Positions 44,618-52,703 of a stretch of DNA of 64,000 nucleotides are shown piece after piece (position 1 is the first letter of the stretch; every line of letters begins with the position of its first letter). This DNA is from Sphingosinicella sp. CPCC 101087 (GTDB taxonomy: Bacteria > Pseudomonadota > Alphaproteobacteria > Sphingomonadales > Sphingomonadaceae), in the NCBI RefSeq assembly GCF_004151485.1, contig NZ_SBFF01000002.1, forward strand, positions 310,001-374,000. The letters run 5' to 3'. A model generated the notes under the pieces. The model saw only the letters and a program-made list of their open reading frames with translations. It did not search any database and was not told the origin of the DNA. The translations under genes were made by a program, and so were the position numbers.

Positions 44618-46083
44618 CGCAGCCGATCCGATTTCCCGAAATCCAGCTCTATTCGGGCTGGGGCGAGCCGATGCGCACCGAGTGCACGATCGATGCGCTC
44701 GAGATCGTTCAGGGCGAGATCCCGGCCGGTCTCGAGGGCACGCTCTACCGCAACGGCGCCGACCGCCAATATCCGTCGGGACGGGACGACGACATCTTCA
44801 TCGACGGCGAGGGCATGTTCCACATGTTCCGCTTCGGCGGCGGCCAGGTGGATTATAAGTGCCGCTGGGTCCGCACGGCGCGCTTCGAGGTCCAGGAGCA
44901 AGCGCGGCGCGGCCTGTTCGGACGCTATCGCAACACCTTCACCAACGATCCGTCGGTCCAGGGCGTGCACATGGGCACGGCGAACACGACCGCCATGTTC
45001 CACGCCGGCCATCTCTACGCCCTCAAGGAGGACGATCTCCCCTATGAGGTCGATCCGGACACGCTGGCGACGATCGGCAGGACCGACATGCAAGGGCAGA
45101 TCGGCGCGACCCGATTCACCGCCCATCCCAAGGTCGACCCCATCTCCAACGAGCTGCTCGGCTTCGCCTACCAGGCGCGCGGCGACGGAACGAAGGACAT
45201 CGCTTATTATCTGTTCGACAAGGACGGCCGGAAGATCAAGGAAATCTGGTTCGAGATGCCCTATGCGGCCTGCGTCCACGATTTCGCCGTCACCGACGAA
45301 TGGATCGTCTTGCCCTTCTTCCCGCTGATCACCGACATGGACGCGGTGAAGGCGGGCGGCTCCTTCTTCCAGTGGCACCCCGACGAGGAGACGGTGATCG
45401 CGCTCGTCCCGCGCTACGGCGATGCGGAAGGCATACGCTGGTTCCGGGGCCCCGCGACGAGCGCCGGGCACATGATGAACGCCTATCGCGATGGATCGAA
45501 GATCCACCTCGACGTGTGCCTGTACGAAGGCAATTGCTTTCCGTTCTTCACGACCCCGTCGGGAGAGACGACCGAGCCGGTTCCGCCCTTCCTCACCCGG
45601 ATCACGATGGACCTGTCGCGCAACGACGATGCGTTCGGCAAGCGGCGGCTCTGCAACGTCCCGTCGGAAATGCCGCGCACGGACGATCGCTACCAGGGGC
45701 GACCCTACCGCCAGGGCTACATGATCGTCTATCGCTCGGCCGACGGCTCCAGCTCGATCGGCCGGATCGACCAGGAGACCGGCGCGCTCGACGTCTGGTC
45801 GCCGGGGCCGGGCGATACGGTCCAGGAATGCCAGTTCGTCCCGCGCACGCCGGACAGCCCGGAAGGCGATGGCTGGCTGCTCGTGCCCGTGGGGCGGGTG
45901 TCGAAGGTCCGAAGCGACCTCGTCATCCTCGATGCGCAGAACCTGGCCGCAGGGCCGGTCGCGACGGTCAAGCTGCCGGTCCGCGTGCGCTCCACTTTCC
46001 ACGGGACCTGGGTGCCGGCGGACACGCTGAAGACGGGGCTCTATCCCTACAGTCTGGGGGCGGGGACGGCTCAACCTTCCTGA
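44614..46083 (+). CDS. Carotenoid/lignostilbene oxygenase family protein
   Basis: 489 residues, seven-bladed propeller of the RPE65/CCD family. Four iron ligands are suggested by T-A-H-P-K, V-H-D-F-A-V-T, G-H-M-M-N and F-H-G-T-W. These enzymes split a C=C bond with O2; bacterial sphingomonad members cleave lignostilbenes into two aldehydes. The start overlaps the dehydrogenase stop by four bases (ATGA), implying tight coupling of cleavage and aldehyde oxidation. Confidence 0.85.
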   Translation: MTQPIRFPEIQLYSGWGEPMRTECTIDALEIVQGEIPAGLEGTLYRNGADRQYPSGRDDDIFIDGEGMFHMFRFGGGQVDYKCRWVRTARFEVQEQARRGLFGRYRNTFTNDPSVQGVHMGTANTTAMFHAGHLYALKEDDLPYEVDPDTLATIGRTDMQGQIGATRFTAHPKVDPISNELLGFAYQARGDGTKDIAYYLFDKDGRKIKEIWFEMPYAACVHDFAVTDEWIVLPFFPLITDMDAVKAGGSFFQWHPDEETVIALVPRYGDAEGIRWFRGPATSAGHMMNAYRDGSKIHLDVCLYEGNCFPFFTTPSGETTEPVPPFLTRITMDLSRNDDAFGKRRLCNVPSEMPRTDDRYQGRPYRQGYMIVYRSADGSSSIGRIDQETGALDVWSPGPGDTVQECQFVPRTPDSPEGDGWLLVPVGRVSKVRSDLVILDAQNLAAGPVATVKLPVRVRSTFHGTWVPADTLKTGLYPYSLGAGTAQPS

Positions 46084-46107
46084 CGAACACGAGAAAGAGG
46101 AGAAGGC

Positions 46108-47157
46108 ATGGCGGCGAAATTCCGGAAGATCGCGACCGAGGAGGCCTTCTCGATACCGGAGGTCGCCGAGTCGCTGCGCGACGTCGCCCGCTCTCCGAGC
46201 CAGAGCCTGGATCGGGTGCTGGTCAAGGGCATCTACGACAGCGACACGCCCGGCAAGGGCTATGACGCTCTCAACTTCCTCGGCGGCCTGCTCGACGTCG
46301 AGGAGCGCCGGCTTGCCCAGATGGACGAGTTCGGCGTCGACATGCATCTCCTGTCGCTCACCGCGCCGGGGGTGCAGATGTTCGATGCCGACACCGCCAC
46401 CGATCTCGCCGCATTGGCCAACGACCGGCTTGCAGACATCTGCGCCCGCCATCCCACCCGTTTCGCCGGTCTCGCCAGCTTCGCGCCGCAGAGCCCGAAG
46501 CGGGCGGCGAAGGAGATGGAGCGGGCGATCAACGAGCTGAAGCTCAACGGCTTCATCCTCAACAGCCACACCAACGACGAATATCTCGACGACCCGAAAT
46601 ATTGGCCGGTGCTCGAGGCCGCCGAGGCGTTGGGCGCCTGCATCTACATCCATCCGCGCGCCGCCTCCTACGGGTTCAAGGGCCCGCTTCAGGATTACGG
46701 CCTGGACTCGGCGATGTGGGGCTATGGCATGGAAACCGGCACCCATGCGGTCCGGATGATGGTCTCCGGCCTGTTCGATCGATTCCCGAAGCTCACCATC
46801 TGCCTCGGGCATATGGGGGAGGCGATCCCCTTCTGGCTGTGGCGCCTCAACTTCATGAACAGCCGCGCCCAGGCCGGCGGGCGGTCTCCGAAGACCGAGC
46901 TCAGCATGGAGGAATATTTCCTTCGCAATTTCGTGATCACGACGAGCGGCGTCGAGGACCATCTCGCGCTCGATTACGCGATCCGGAAGCTCGGCGCGGA
47001 CAATGTGCTCTGGGCAATCGACTATCCCTATCAGCCGATGGCTCCCGCCGTCGAATTCATGGAAAGCGCCCCGGTCGACGACGAGACCAAGGCCAAACTC
47101 TTCCATCGCAACGCCGAACGCGTCTTCCGGATCGCGCCTGCGGAGGCGGTGCAATGA
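46108..47157 (+). CDS. Amidohydrolase-superfamily decarboxylase, LigW/gamma-resorcylate type
   Basis: 349 residues. Starts with the I-A-T-E-E-A-F motif of the LigW/resorcylate decarboxylase group; metal ligands fit Y-I-H-P, the G-H-M-G-E segment and D-Y-P-Y-Q. LigW removes the carboxylate of 5-carboxyvanillate in sphingomonads. A hydroxybenzoate-type carboxylic acid is therefore a plausible substrate; a hydrolase role is the alternative. It begins 24 bases after the oxygenase gene and its stop overlaps the Rieske gene. Confidence 0.8.
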   Translation: MAAKFRKIATEEAFSIPEVAESLRDVARSPSQSLDRVLVKGIYDSDTPGKGYDALNFLGGLLDVEERRLAQMDEFGVDMHLLSLTAPGVQMFDADTATDLAALANDRLADICARHPTRFAGLASFAPQSPKRAAKEMERAINELKLNGFILNSHTNDEYLDDPKYWPVLEAAEALGACIYIHPRAASYGFKGPLQDYGLDSAMWGYGMETGTHAVRMMVSGLFDRFPKLTICLGHMGEAIPFWLWRLNFMNSRAQAGGRSPKTELSMEEYFLRNFVITTSGVEDHLALDYAIRKLGADNVLWAIDYPYQPMAPAVEFMESAPVDDETKAKLFHRNAERVFRIAPAEAVQ

Positions 47158-48236
47158 CCTATCTCCGTAATGCCTGGTACATGGCCGGCTGGGACCGCGA
47201 CTTCGCGCCCGAGACGCCCAAAGCGGAGACGATCCTCGGCGAGCCGATCGTCCTCTATCGGACGGAAAGCGGGACCGCCGCGCTGGCGGATCGCTGCGTG
47301 CATCGGCTGGCGCCGCTTTCCCTCGGGCGGTGCGAGGGGAAGAATCTGCGCTGCATGTATCACGGTCTGCTGTTCGATCCGTCGGGTATGTGCATCGAGA
47401 TTCCGGGCCAGGAGGTGATCCCGAAGGCGGCGCGCGTCCGGGCCTATCCGGTGGTCGAGCGGCACGCGGGCGTCTGGATCTGGATGGGCGATCCGGCGCT
47501 CGCCGACGAGGCTCTGATCCCGCCCTTCGTCGGCTATCGCGACTCGGCCTGGGCGATGGAGCCGGGGCGCATTGACTATCAGGCGCCGGCCAGGCTCATC
47601 CACGACAATCTGCTCGACCTCAGCCATATCGCTTATGTCCACCTGAACAGCTTTTCAGGCGGCAACCCGGCATCGGGGCGGGGCTGGATCGACGCGGACA
47701 CGATCTACACCACGCTGCCGCGCGGCGTTCGGGTTTCGCGCTGGATGAAGGGAATGCCGCCGTCCGCCGCCGGGCCGGCGCCGGGGCAGGTGAAGGCCGG
47801 CGAGGCGATGGACGTGTGGACCTCGTACGATTTTCTCGCGCCCGGAATCTTCCTGCAGAAGACTCAGCGTTACCGCAGCGGTGCCTATGAGGTGGGGGAG
47901 GATGGCGGACCGCGCGGCGGCGAGACTCTCTTCGAAACCTTCACCTGCCAGGCGGTCACGCCCCTCACCGAGAAGACGGCCTGCTACTTCTTCGCCTACG
48001 GGCCCTGGTCGCGCGAATCGGAGCGCAAGGCCTTCTTCGCCGATCTCGGCCGCCGTGCCTTCGAGGAGGACCGGCAGATGATCGAGGCGCAGCACCGGAC
48101 CATCCAGGCGACCGAGGCGCCGCGGATGATGCCGATGGCGATGGACAAGGCCGTGCTCACTTATGCCGGCGTCCTGAAGCGGCTGCTGCGCGAGGAGGCG
48201 GAGGCGGGCGGACGCGCTGTCGCCGAAGTCGCATGA
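47154..48236 (+). CDS. Rieske non-heme iron oxygenase, VanA-type O-demethylase
   Basis: 360 residues. Rieske cluster ligands C-V-H and C-M-Y-H sit in D-R-C-V-H-R-L-A-P-L-S and L-R-C-M-Y-H-G-L. The mononuclear iron site is D-N-L-L-D-L-S-H-I-A-Y-V-H. This matches vanillate O-demethylase-like oxygenases that remove methyl from methoxyaromatics. The partner reductase is not encoded in the window. The ATG overlaps the upstream stop (ATGA) and the downstream NTF2-like gene is overlapped likewise. Confidence 0.87.
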   Translation: MTYLRNAWYMAGWDRDFAPETPKAETILGEPIVLYRTESGTAALADRCVHRLAPLSLGRCEGKNLRCMYHGLLFDPSGMCIEIPGQEVIPKAARVRAYPVVERHAGVWIWMGDPALADEALIPPFVGYRDSAWAMEPGRIDYQAPARLIHDNLLDLSHIAYVHLNSFSGGNPASGRGWIDADTIYTTLPRGVRVSRWMKGMPPSAAGPAPGQVKAGEAMDVWTSYDFLAPGIFLQKTQRYRSGAYEVGEDGGPRGGETLFETFTCQAVTPLTEKTACYFFAYGPWSRESERKAFFADLGRRAFEEDRQMIEAQHRTIQATEAPRMMPMAMDKAVLTYAGVLKRLLREEAEAGGRAVAEVA

Positions 48237-48721
48237 GCCGATCGCCGAGCCGCCGGGAGCTGCTCGCCGCGGGCGGCGCGATGCTGACGCTGGGCCCGGC
48301 GCTGGCAAAGGCGCAGGCACCGCAATTGCCGGGAACGCGCCCCTGGTTCGACGCCTATCTCGAAGCCTTCAATGCCCGCGATTATGCCGGCTTCTCCGCT
48401 TTCTACGCCCCGGGCCTGCGTTTCTTCGGCCAAGCGGCGACGCTGGAGGGGGCCGCGGCGGTGGTGGATTTCTATCGCAAGGTCCATGCCCGGATCGACG
48501 AGAAGGTCGAATTGCTGACCTTCGTGAGCGGCGGCTCCGCGCGGATCGCGGCCGAGCTCCGCACCACCTTGGTCGCGCGCGAGGACTGGCCCGATTTCCC
48601 GACCGGCGCGCTGATCCGTGGTCAGCGGCGGCAGAGCCTCAATTTCGCGATGTACGATATCGAGGACGGCCGTTTCGTCCGTATTCGCTCGGCCCGGTTC
48701 CGCAGGCTCGACGATGGCTGA
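48233..48721 (+). CDS. Exported NTF2/SnoaL-like protein
   Basis: 162 residues. Tat-type signal (S-R-R-E-L-L-A-A-G-G) then an NTF2-like domain (Y-L-E-A-F-N-A-R-D-Y). The fold serves in isomerases, cyclases and ligand binding; the reaction here is unknown. It overlaps the Rieske gene by four bases and the next NTF2-like gene by eight, so it is part of the operon. Export distinguishes it from its neighbour. Confidence 0.78.
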   Translation: MSRSPSRRELLAAGGAMLTLGPALAKAQAPQLPGTRPWFDAYLEAFNARDYAGFSAFYAPGLRFFGQAATLEGAAAVVDFYRKVHARIDEKVELLTFVSGGSARIAAELRTTLVAREDWPDFPTGALIRGQRRQSLNFAMYDIEDGRFVRIRSARFRRLDDG

Positions 48722-49142
48722 GCCGCAGGCCGAGGTCGCGCGCTTCCGCGACTATATCGCCGCCTTCAACCGACACGATTATGCCGCTCTGATCGGCTAC
48801 TACCATCCCGACATCGTCCTGGTGATCGGCAACGGTACTCAGCTCGAAGGTCGGCAGGCGATCGTCGATTTCTACAGCGAAGTGAACGATGCCACGACCC
48901 GGGAGATCGAGATCGTCCAGGCCTTCGCGGACGGCGAGGTGCTTGCCGCGGAGCTGCGGTCGGAATTCCTGGCGCTTCGCGACGCGCCCGACTTCACCTC
49001 GGGTCCCATGGCTCGGGGCGATCGGCTCTTCATCAACAGCTTCGCCCTCTACGATCTGCGCGACGGGCTTTATGCGCGCATCCGTGCCGCTGTTTTCCGC
49101 CGCGAATGGCGCCGGGTCGGCCAGTCGGAGGCGGCTCGCTGA
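48714..49142 (+). CDS. NTF2/SnoaL-like protein
   Basis: 142 residues, no signal. It is a relative of the preceding gene product (Y-I-A-A-F-N-R-H-D-Y, then A-L-Y-D-L-R-D-G-L-Y). Probably cytosolic and last gene of the plus-strand operon. Its conserved start and end blocks also match the broken gene at 56550-56721. Function unknown; isomerase or hydratase roles are common in the fold. Confidence 0.75.
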   Translation: MAEPQAEVARFRDYIAAFNRHDYAALIGYYHPDIVLVIGNGTQLEGRQAIVDFYSEVNDATTREIEIVQAFADGEVLAAELRSEFLALRDAPDFTSGPMARGDRLFINSFALYDLRDGLYARIRAAVFRREWRRVGQSEAAR

Positions 49143-49179
49143 TCCGCGTCGATAGCTCGGAATTTGAACCGCTTCTCTC

Positions 49180-49821
49180 TCACTCGGCGGGGCAGGTCTT
49201 CGCCTCGGCCAGCTCGCCCGCCCGGGTGGCGGGGGCCTCGTCGGATCCTCGGATCGTGAAGAACGGCAGCGTCACGTGCACGATCGGTCCGATGGCCAGC
49301 GCATAGAGCAGGGTACCGACGCCGACCGTGCCACCGAGCATCCAGCCGATAGCGAGGACCGAGAGTTCGATCCCGGTCCGCACGACTCGGACCGACCCGC
49401 CGGTGCGGGCGACGATTCCCGTCATCAGCCCGTCGCGGGGCCCCGGCCCGAGCCCGGCGCCGATATAGGCGCCGCTGGCCACGCCGATGATCAGGATGCC
49501 GCCGAGGAGGAAGGCGACTCGGAGCGTAAGCGATTGGAGGTCCGGTATCAGCCAGAGCCCGAGATCTGCGGCGAGGCCAATGACGAAGATGTTGCTGACG
49601 GTCCCGATGCCGGGCCGCTGGCGCATCGGGATCCAGAGGAGCAGCACGACCGCACCGGTGATGATCACGACCGTGCCGAAGCTGAGCGACAATCGATCGG
49701 CGAGCCCCTGGTGGAACACGTCCCACGGATCGAGGCCGAGATCCGCCCGGATCAGCAGGGCCATCGACAGACCGTAGAACAGCAGCCCCACATAAAGCTG
49801 GACGAGGCGGCGGGTCATCAT
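49180..49821 (-). CDS. yczE: YczE-like membrane protein
   Basis: 213 residues, about five membrane helices. L-Y-V-G-L-L-F-Y-G-L-S-M-A-L and L-G-L-D-P-W-D-V-F-H-Q-G-L match the YczE/YitT-like family; A-G-L-G-P-G-P-R-D-G-L is the second conserved block. The function is unknown. It is divergent from a YczR-type MocR regulator, the usual partner, with a 60-base shared control region. Confidence 0.78.
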   Translation of the reverse strand: MMTRRLVQLYVGLLFYGLSMALLIRADLGLDPWDVFHQGLADRLSLSFGTVVIITGAVVLLLWIPMRQRPGIGTVSNIFVIGLAADLGLWLIPDLQSLTLRVAFLLGGILIIGVASGAYIGAGLGPGPRDGLMTGIVARTGGSVRVVRTGIELSVLAIGWMLGGTVGVGTLLYALAIGPIVHVTLPFFTIRGSDEAPATRAGELAEAKTCPAE

Positions 49822-49842
49822 GCGACGCGGATCGCAGGAAAT

Positions 49843-49861
49843 GGCCTTGAATGTAAGGTCC
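49843..49861. promoter_or_regulatory. Candidate MocR operator between yczE and yczR
   Basis: GGCCTT and AAGGTC form an imperfect inverted repeat six bases apart, within the short divergent gap. MocR regulators usually bind repeats close to their own start. Weak evidence only. Confidence 0.3.
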
Positions 49862-49881
49862 ACTTTGCCGACACTGGCTTT

Positions 49882-51348
49882 GTGACTCGGCGAAAGATCG
49901 GTGCAGCGTCCCTGGTGCGGCTGCTGGGGCAATGGCGGCTGGCGAGCCGTGGGCTGCCCGCTTATCGTCAGCTCGCCGACGCGTTGCGCCTCCTGATCCT
50001 CGACGGACGGCTCGGACTCGACATGCGGCTCCCGGGGGAGCGGCAGCTGGCGGAGGCGCTCGGCCTCAGCCGCACTACCTTGAGCTCGGCCTTCGCCGCG
50101 CTTCGCGAGGAGGGATTTCTCGCCAGCCGCCACGGTGCAGGGAGCGTCACGTCGCTGCCGGGAAGGTCGGGGGCAGTGCCGCCGGAGCCGCCGCAGGACG
50201 GCGCGCTCGGCCGAGGCATGATCGACTTCTCGATCGCGGCGCTTCCGGCCGGCGAGGCGGTGCATCGCGCCTATGTCGACGCGATGTCCGCCCTGCCGGC
50301 ACACCTGCCGGGCACGGGATACGAGCCTGTCGGCCTCCCGGAGCTGCGGGCGGCGGTGGCCGAGCTCTACGCAGCGCGCGGGGTACCGACGCACCCGGAC
50401 GAAATCATGATCACCCACGGTGCGCAGCACGGCTTCGCGCTCGTCCTGCGGCTGCTGACCGGCCCCGGCGACCGCGTCGTGATCGATCATCCCACCTATC
50501 CGCTCGCCATCGACGCCATTGGCCGGGCTTCATGCCGCGCGGTTCCGGTTGCGCTTCCCGCTCAAGGGTGGGACGTGGATGCGCTCGTCGCGGCGCTGCG
50601 CCAGACGGCCCCGCGCCTGGCCTATCTGCAGCCCGATTTCCACAACCCGACCGGGCGCTGCATGGACGCGGGCACCAGGGGGGCGGTCGCCGAGGCGGCC
50701 GCCCGGGCGCACACGTCGGTAGTGGTCGACGAGACGATGGCCGACATGTGGCTCGAAGCGCCGCCCCCGCCGCCTTTGTCCCGCTTCGACCGGGCCGGAC
50801 GCGTGATCGCCTTGGGATCGACCGGCAAGACCTTCTGGGGAGGGCTGCGCGTCGGCTGGATCCGGGCCGATGCGCAGGTCATCGCCGCGCTCGCCCGGGC
50901 GCGCGCCTCGCTCGACCTCGGCACACCGGTCTTGGAGCAGCTGGCGGTTGCGTCATTGCTCCGGGCGCCCGACGAGCCGCTGGCGCGGCGCCGCGCCACG
51001 CTGTGCGAGCGCCGGGACCTTGTCATTGAGCTGGCCCGGCGCCTGATGCCGGAATGGTCGTTGCCCAGGCCGGAGGGAGGGCTGTGCCTTTGGGCCGAGC
51101 TGCCCTTCCCCTGCGCGACGCCGCTTGCCGCGGCGGCGGAGGCGTGCGGAGTTCGGATCGGCGCAGGCCCCAGGTTCGGAATCGAGGGCGCGTTCGAGCG
51201 GTTCGTGCGGCTTCCGTTCACGCTCGAGCCCGAGCTGCTGGAGTCGGCGATGGAGCGGCTCGCCGCGGCCTGGCGCCTGGTCCGCGAGCCGGCAGGGCGC
51301 CGGTCCGCCTCCGCGGAGGGTGCGACCCGGCTCGAGCCCGTTATCTGA
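49882..51348 (+). CDS. yczR: MocR-family regulator, YczR type (GntR DNA-binding plus aminotransferase domain)
   Basis: 488 residues from a GTG at 49882. N-terminal GntR winged helix (L-P-A-Y-R-Q-L-A-D-A-L-R-L-L-I-L-D-G-R, L-P-G-E-R-Q-L-A-E-A-L-G-L-S-R-T-T) and a fold-type I aminotransferase domain with the PLP lysine in G-S-T-G-K-T-F-W-G-G. MocR proteins use PLP as effector. The pairing with yczE matches the YczR group. The open frame extends well upstream to 49276 but only antisense to yczE. It ends three bases before the MFS gene, on the opposite strand. Confidence 0.85.
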   Translation: MTRRKIGAASLVRLLGQWRLASRGLPAYRQLADALRLLILDGRLGLDMRLPGERQLAEALGLSRTTLSSAFAALREEGFLASRHGAGSVTSLPGRSGAVPPEPPQDGALGRGMIDFSIAALPAGEAVHRAYVDAMSALPAHLPGTGYEPVGLPELRAAVAELYAARGVPTHPDEIMITHGAQHGFALVLRLLTGPGDRVVIDHPTYPLAIDAIGRASCRAVPVALPAQGWDVDALVAALRQTAPRLAYLQPDFHNPTGRCMDAGTRGAVAEAAARAHTSVVVDETMADMWLEAPPPPPLSRFDRAGRVIALGSTGKTFWGGLRVGWIRADAQVIAALARARASLDLGTPVLEQLAVASLLRAPDEPLARRRATLCERRDLVIELARRLMPEWSLPRPEGGLCLWAELPFPCATPLAAAAEACGVRIGAGPRFGIEGAFERFVRLPFTLEPELLESAMERLAAAWRLVREPAGRRSASAEGATRLEPVI

Positions 51349-51351
51349 CGG

Positions 51352-52703
51352 TCAGGCCGCCGCCGCGTATCTCTCGCCGGCCCGTGCCGCCATGAGATAA
51401 TGGACTCCGGCCCAGGCGTAGAGCGGCGTCGAGGCGATGAAGGCGTGGCGCAGGCCGATGCCGGCAACTTCGACGCAGGCCGGGCTTGCCGATCCCGGCG
51501 GGCAGACGAGGCCCGGGCGCTGCAGCAGCTCCCAGCCCGCGAAAGGTCGCTGAGGAAGCCTATCAGCGTCGGGGCCAGCGACAAGGCGACGGCGTTCACC
51601 ACGAGCATGTAGATGGCGATGGTCGAAGCGCGGGTGCGGGCGGTCGCCAGGTTCTGGACGATGGCGAGGCCGGGTCCGTAATGCAGGAGCAGGCAGATTC
51701 CGGCGGCGACGACCAGCGCGATGTTCAGCGTCAGTCCCGAAGTGGTGAATGCGGCGATGTAGAGCGGTGCGGCGAGGAAGAGGCCGATGGCCGGGATGCC
51801 GGCATACCAGCGAAGGTCTCGCCGTCCGAGCCGGTCCGCGAGCCAGCCGCCGATCAGCAGGCCGCCGCCCACCGAGACGAAGGTGACGAGACCGTAGATC
51901 ATTCCGGCCAGGGAGAATGGGAGTCCGTGGACGCGCACGAAATAGACGCCGAGGAACTGGCCGAGCCCGTGCAGCCCGAAGCCGGCGAGCGTTCCGCCGG
52001 CAAGGACGTGGCGGAAGACCGGATCGGCGAAGACCTGACGCGCGACATGGCGCAGCGGCGGAACCTCGTCGGCCTGCTCAGCCTCGGCATGGCCGCGTGG
52101 GGGCTCGCGCAGCGTCAGGAAGACGAGCAAGGCGATCAGCACGCCCGGCGCGCCCATGATGACGAATGCCCAGCGCCAGCCGATCGACTGGGCGATCATG
52201 CCGCCCGCCATGGCGCCGATGAGCGCGCCGAACGGGACGCCGAGCATCACGATCGAGGTCGCGAAGGCGCGGCGGTCGCGCTTGAAATGATCGCCGAGCA
52301 ATGAGGTGGCGGGCGACATGAAGCCGGCCTCGCCTACGCCGACCGCGATCCGCATCAGCAGCAGCTGGGCGAAATTGGCGGCGGCGCCGCAGACCATCGT
52401 TGCTGCCGACCACAGAAAGGTCGCGGCGGCGATGATGTTCACCCGGCTGCGCCGTTCCGCCAGCCGCGCGAACGGGATGCCCAGCACCGAATAGAGCAAG
52501 GCGAAGCTCAGCCCCTGGAGCAGCCCGAGCTGAAGGTCGTTGAGGCCCAGGTCCCGCCGCAGCGGCTCGGCGACGGCGCCGACCACCGAGCGGTCGGCAT
52601 AGTTGATCGCGCAGACGATCAGCAGGACCGTCAGCAGCCAGCCGCGATAGGCGCGGGAGAAACGTTCGCTCGCAGGCGGCGGCGCCGCGACGGCTGCGTC
52701 CAT
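51352..52703 (-). pseudogene. MFS transporter (aromatic acid/spinster-like), single-base frameshift near C-terminus
   Basis: From the ATG at 52703 a twelve-helix major facilitator is readable (Y-A-D-R-S-V-V-G-A, then G-D-H-F-K-R-D-R-R-A, L-I-G-G-W-L-A-D-R-L-G-R-R). After G-F-L-S-D-L-S the frame breaks at about 51534-51540; a shift by one missing base restores W-E-L-L-Q, the helix G-L-R-H-A-F-I-A-S-T-P-L-Y-A-W-A-G-V-H-Y-L and a stop at 51352. Without the shift the frame runs about 900 bases into antisense of yczR. Either a recent inactivating deletion or a base-calling error. The start overlaps the receptor stop (TGATG), so it would have been the inner-membrane partner of that receptor. Confidence 0.75.

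Noticed and set aside
49276-49881. 600-base upstream extension of the YczR-type gene
   Set aside because: It overlaps yczE on the other strand and translates to Asp/Glu/Arg-rich low-complexity sequence; the GntR domain starts right after the GTG at 49882.
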